This document shows, one piece after another, positions 15,148-16,657 of a DNA stretch of 16,657 nt. Below the pieces are notes generated by a model. It was given only the letters and a program-made list of their open reading frames with translations. It was not told the DNA's origin and searched no databases. Positions within the stretch are counted from its first letter, which is position 1. Every line of letters begins with the position of its first letter. The translations under genes and the position numbers were made by a program. The stretch comes from Phycisphaerales bacterium (GTDB taxonomy: Bacteria > Planctomycetota > Phycisphaerae > Phycisphaerales > SM1A02), in contig JASMLY010000086.1 of assembly GCA_030748455.1 (NCBI GenBank), positions 1 to 16,657 of the forward strand, in the 5' to 3' direction.

Positions 15148-15645
15148 ATGGATCAAGAATTTGAAAGAGGAGCCTCCCTTGGTAGTGAAATACCACAAGA
15201 GGATGCCAAGAATAGATCTGCAAAAAAAATAATTGGAGGTTGTGGGTGTGGGTGTCTAGTCATACTCATTGTGCTCACCGGACTCCTCTATTGGGGCTAT
15301 CGTCACCTTACTTCATACGTTCGAGAATTTGAAGAACAAGGGTATGCGCTGCACTTTGATCAAGAAGTTTCTATACACTCAGGTGTTATCACTGAAGGGC
15401 CGCTCGTTTTTTTCGCTCAAAAAGTAACCGTTGATGGAACAATTCAAGGTGACGTTGCTGCGATGTGTCAGCATCTCACGATTAACGGCACAATCGATGG
15501 CGATCTACACGTAAAAGCACAACTCGTCACCATTTCTGCAACAGGCGTTGTGACAGGTGCCATGCACTCGGATGGAGTGCAGGTGTTCAAGAATGATGGA
15601 AGAGTCGATGGTGAAATTAGCGGAACATTTCAAGTAAGTAAGTAA
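15148..15645 (+). CDS. Membrane-anchored bactofilin-like (polymer-forming) protein
   Basis: A 165-residue protein with a polar cytoplasmic N-terminus, a basic patch AKK, the motif IIGGCGCGCLVILIVLTGLL starting a single transmembrane helix at about 29-50, and then a beta-solenoid-like region. From about residue 90 the chain repeats roughly every 17 residues (QKVTVDGTIQGDVAAMC, then QHLTINGTIDGDLHVKA, then QLVTISATGVVTG, then NDGRVDGEISG), which is the bactofilin/DUF583 pattern of right-handed coils. Bactofilins polymerise at the membrane in shape and envelope processes, but most lack such an N-terminal helix, so the coils would probably be outside the cytoplasm. ATG 15148 starts without a clear ribosome site. 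It leads a run of small membrane-protein genes. Confidence 0.75.
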   Translation: MDQEFERGASLGSEIPQEDAKNRSAKKIIGGCGCGCLVILIVLTGLLYWGYRHLTSYVREFEEQGYALHFDQEVSIHSGVITEGPLVFFAQKVTVDGTIQGDVAAMCQHLTINGTIDGDLHVKAQLVTISATGVVTGAMHSDGVQVFKNDGRVDGEISGTFQVSK

Positions 15646-15649
15646 ACCT

Positions 15650-15817
15650 ATGAAGAACATATCGATCGTCATTCTTTTTGCAGTAGCTGCTGCAGTGCTC
15701 GCAACAGTGATAGCCAAATTGCTTGGAGTCGAAAATCCCGCTCCAATCAGCGGGGGAGTTGCAGGTGCAGTTTCTGCGATTGTTGCGACCAGAGTGTATA
15801 GATCCAAGGATAGTTGA
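15650..15817 (+). CDS. Small two-helix membrane protein, 55 residues, unrecognised
   Basis: Begins four bases after the bactofilin-like stop and reads MKNISIVILFAVAAAVLATV as a first helix. After KLLGVENPAP comes a Gly/Ala-rich second helix (ISGGVAGAVSAIVATRVY) and the basic end RSKDS. Both halves are clearly hydrophobic with lysines or arginines at the ends, so translation is plausible. No ribosome site is evident, which suggests coupling with the preceding gene. I do not recognise a family. A chance frame cannot be excluded at this length, but position, codon pattern and tight spacing support a gene. Confidence 0.65.
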   Translation: MKNISIVILFAVAAAVLATVIAKLLGVENPAPISGGVAGAVSAIVATRVYRSKDS

Positions 15818-15859
15818 GTACTTTTCAAATCGAGACCACGATTATTAAGGAGTCATCTT

Positions 15860-16255
15860 ATGGCAAAAATTTCTGTTCCAGATGAACAACAACAAGTACC
15901 AGTAAATGAAGAGGGAAACGCTACAGTTGCATCACTTGCGCATTGGGCATTCCTCATCGGCTTCGTAGTGCCCTTCGCCTCTCTCATTATTCCCTTAGTC
16001 CTTTATAACACGACCGGTAAAGAAGACGAATTTGTCAAAGAGAACGCAAAAGAAGCATTGAATTTGTTTCTCTTCTCCATCATCCTTTTTTTCTTGTTCG
16101 CAATTCTATGCCTCGTGCTCATAGGGATTCCGCTACTTGTGCTACTCGGTCTGTATATGATTATCTTCCCAATCATTGCTGCAATCCAAACGATGAGCGC
16201 AAAGGTCGGGGATAATCCATATAAGTATCCCTTAATTTTTCGTCTCATCACTTAG
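15860..16255 (+). CDS. DUF4870 (Tic20-like) membrane protein
   Basis: A 131-residue protein with a polar head of about 22 residues and three to four helices. VASLAHWAFLIGFVVPFASL then IPLVLYNTTGKEDEFVKENA and KEALNLFLFSIILFF is the DUF4870 core: a helix, a polar loop with K-x-x-F-V-(K/R)-x-x-A-x-(E/Q)-A-L-N, and a second long helix; the end YKYPLIFRLI is also typical. Function in bacteria is unknown. AAGGAG at 15847-15852 lies seven bases before the ATG. It is the third of four small membrane-protein genes in a row. Confidence 0.88.
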   Translation: MAKISVPDEQQQVPVNEEGNATVASLAHWAFLIGFVVPFASLIIPLVLYNTTGKEDEFVKENAKEALNLFLFSIILFFLFAILCLVLIGIPLLVLLGLYMIIFPIIAAIQTMSAKVGDNPYKYPLIFRLIT

Positions 16256-16267
16256 GAGTTTTTTACA

Positions 16268-16534
16268 ATGCAACCACATCGCGGAACAATGATTTTGGTT
16301 TTCGGGATACTGAGTATAATTGTCTGTATGCCTCTTGGCATTATTGCTTGGGTCATGGCAAATGGCGATTTGAAGAAAATGGATGCTGGCACAATGGATC
16401 CAGAGGGTCGTGGCAATACACAAGCAGGCAAAATCTGCGGGATTATTTCTGTATGTTTGGCTTTAGTCGGTTTTGTTTTTTGGTTTTTGCTTATGGTTCT
16501 ATTTGCTGGTGGTGCTATTATTGCCAATTCGTAA
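16268..16534 (+). CDS. DUF4190-like small membrane protein
   Basis: An 88-residue protein with two helices: GTMILVFGILSIIVCMPLGI then IAWVMANGDLKKMDAGTMDP with a GRGNTQAGKICGIISVCLAL connection into the second helix. The order helix, W-V-x-(A/G)-N-x-D-L-x-x-(M/I), polar loop, G-x-x-x-G-(K/R)-I-x-G-I is that of DUF4190, whose role is unknown. Its ribosome site TAGGAG at 16253-16258 incorporates the stop codon of the DUF4870 gene, so the two are translated in step. Confidence 0.8.
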   Translation: MQPHRGTMILVFGILSIIVCMPLGIIAWVMANGDLKKMDAGTMDPEGRGNTQAGKICGIISVCLALVGFVFWFLLMVLFAGGAIIANS

Positions 16535-16560
16535 TTATTTTTTAGAGTTAGGATAAACAC

Positions 16561-16657
16561 ATGTTTGAAGAACGAGAAAATGCATTTGAAGCAAAGTATG
16601 CTCATGATCAGGAATTGCGATTTAAGTTAATCGCTAAACGGAATAAACAACTAGCAC
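16561..16657 (+). CDS. ATP synthase F1 inhibitor subunit zeta (DUF1476), N-terminal part
   Basis: Only the first 32 residues are in the window: MFEERENAFEAKYAHDQELR then FKLIAKRNKQLA. These match the start of DUF1476 / zeta-subunit proteins, whose pattern is F-x-x-R-E-x-A-x-E-A-K-(F/Y)-A-H-D-x-E-x-x-F-K-x-x-A-(R/K)-R-N-K-x-L. In Paracoccus the N-terminal residues of zeta insert into F1-ATPase and block ATP hydrolysis; the part seen here is that region. The gene follows the DUF4190-like gene by 26 bases with a weak AGGA ribosome site. Full length is usually about 100-110 residues. The family is best known from alphaproteobacteria. Confidence 0.85.
   Translation, partial: MFEERENAFEAKYAHDQELRFKLIAKRNKQLA

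Noticed and set aside
1..16657. Search by eye for CRISPR arrays, transposases, integrases, tRNAs and rRNAs
   Set aside because: No regularly spaced direct repeats, terminal inverted repeats with a recombinase gene, or cloverleaf/rRNA sequences were recognised; short tRNA-like elements could escape visual reading.

Overview
The window looks like a compact bacterial chromosome segment of moderate to low GC (my impression is mid-40s percent; not computed). The cell is almost certainly diderm: it encodes a periplasmic c-type cytochrome, a lipoprotein candidate and a periplasmic binding protein. Nap-type nitrate reductase parts, a UbiE/MenG quinone methyltransferase, a bactofilin-like membrane protein with a GCGCGC juxtamembrane motif, DUF4870/DUF5684/DUF4190-type membrane proteins and a degenerate amidohydrolase together suggest a planctomycete or other PVC-type marine bacterium. 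This is inference: no rRNA or other marker settles it, and one gene (F1-ATPase zeta subunit, DUF1476) is better known from alphaproteobacteria. Several genes have strong AAGGAG-type ribosome sites. I saw no tRNA, rRNA, CRISPR array or insertion sequence, and no gap over 300 bases lacks a gene.

Layout. 1-1946 (minus): two secondary transporters, SSS then SLC13/DASS, coupled through an ATGA overlap. 1969-4190: nitrate-reductase locus, with napF-like ferredoxin (+), a strong hairpin, then a tetraheme napB-like cytochrome and the C-terminal third of napA (both minus). napA breaks off near 4185-4190, directly against what looks like the C-terminal end of another plus-strand gene. 4385-4777: Rrf2 regulator with IscR-type cysteine spacing. 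4882-6018: class I/II aminotransferase. 6103-6471: ribosomal protein bL21, without the usual rpmA partner. 6474-7947 (minus): pseudo-amidohydrolase and lipoprotein candidate, overlapping. 8005-8793: ubiE/menG. 8786-12647 (minus): pntA, pntB and a PhnD-like binding protein. 12749-13123: DUF5684 membrane protein. 13120-15072 (minus): ABC exporter. 15148-16657 (+): a run of small membrane proteins (bactofilin-like, an unrecognised 55-residue protein, DUF4870, DUF4190-like), ending in the start of an ATP-synthase zeta subunit.

How the genes fit together. Much of the content concerns electron transfer and membrane energetics: nitrate-reductase electron carriers, menaquinone/ubiquinone methylation, proton-translocating transhydrogenase, sodium-coupled transport and an F1-ATPase inhibitor. 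The least routine points are the truncated napA and its junction, the duplicated four-heme NapB, the amidohydrolase that has lost its metal ligands, and the zeta subunit beside a cluster of small membrane proteins.
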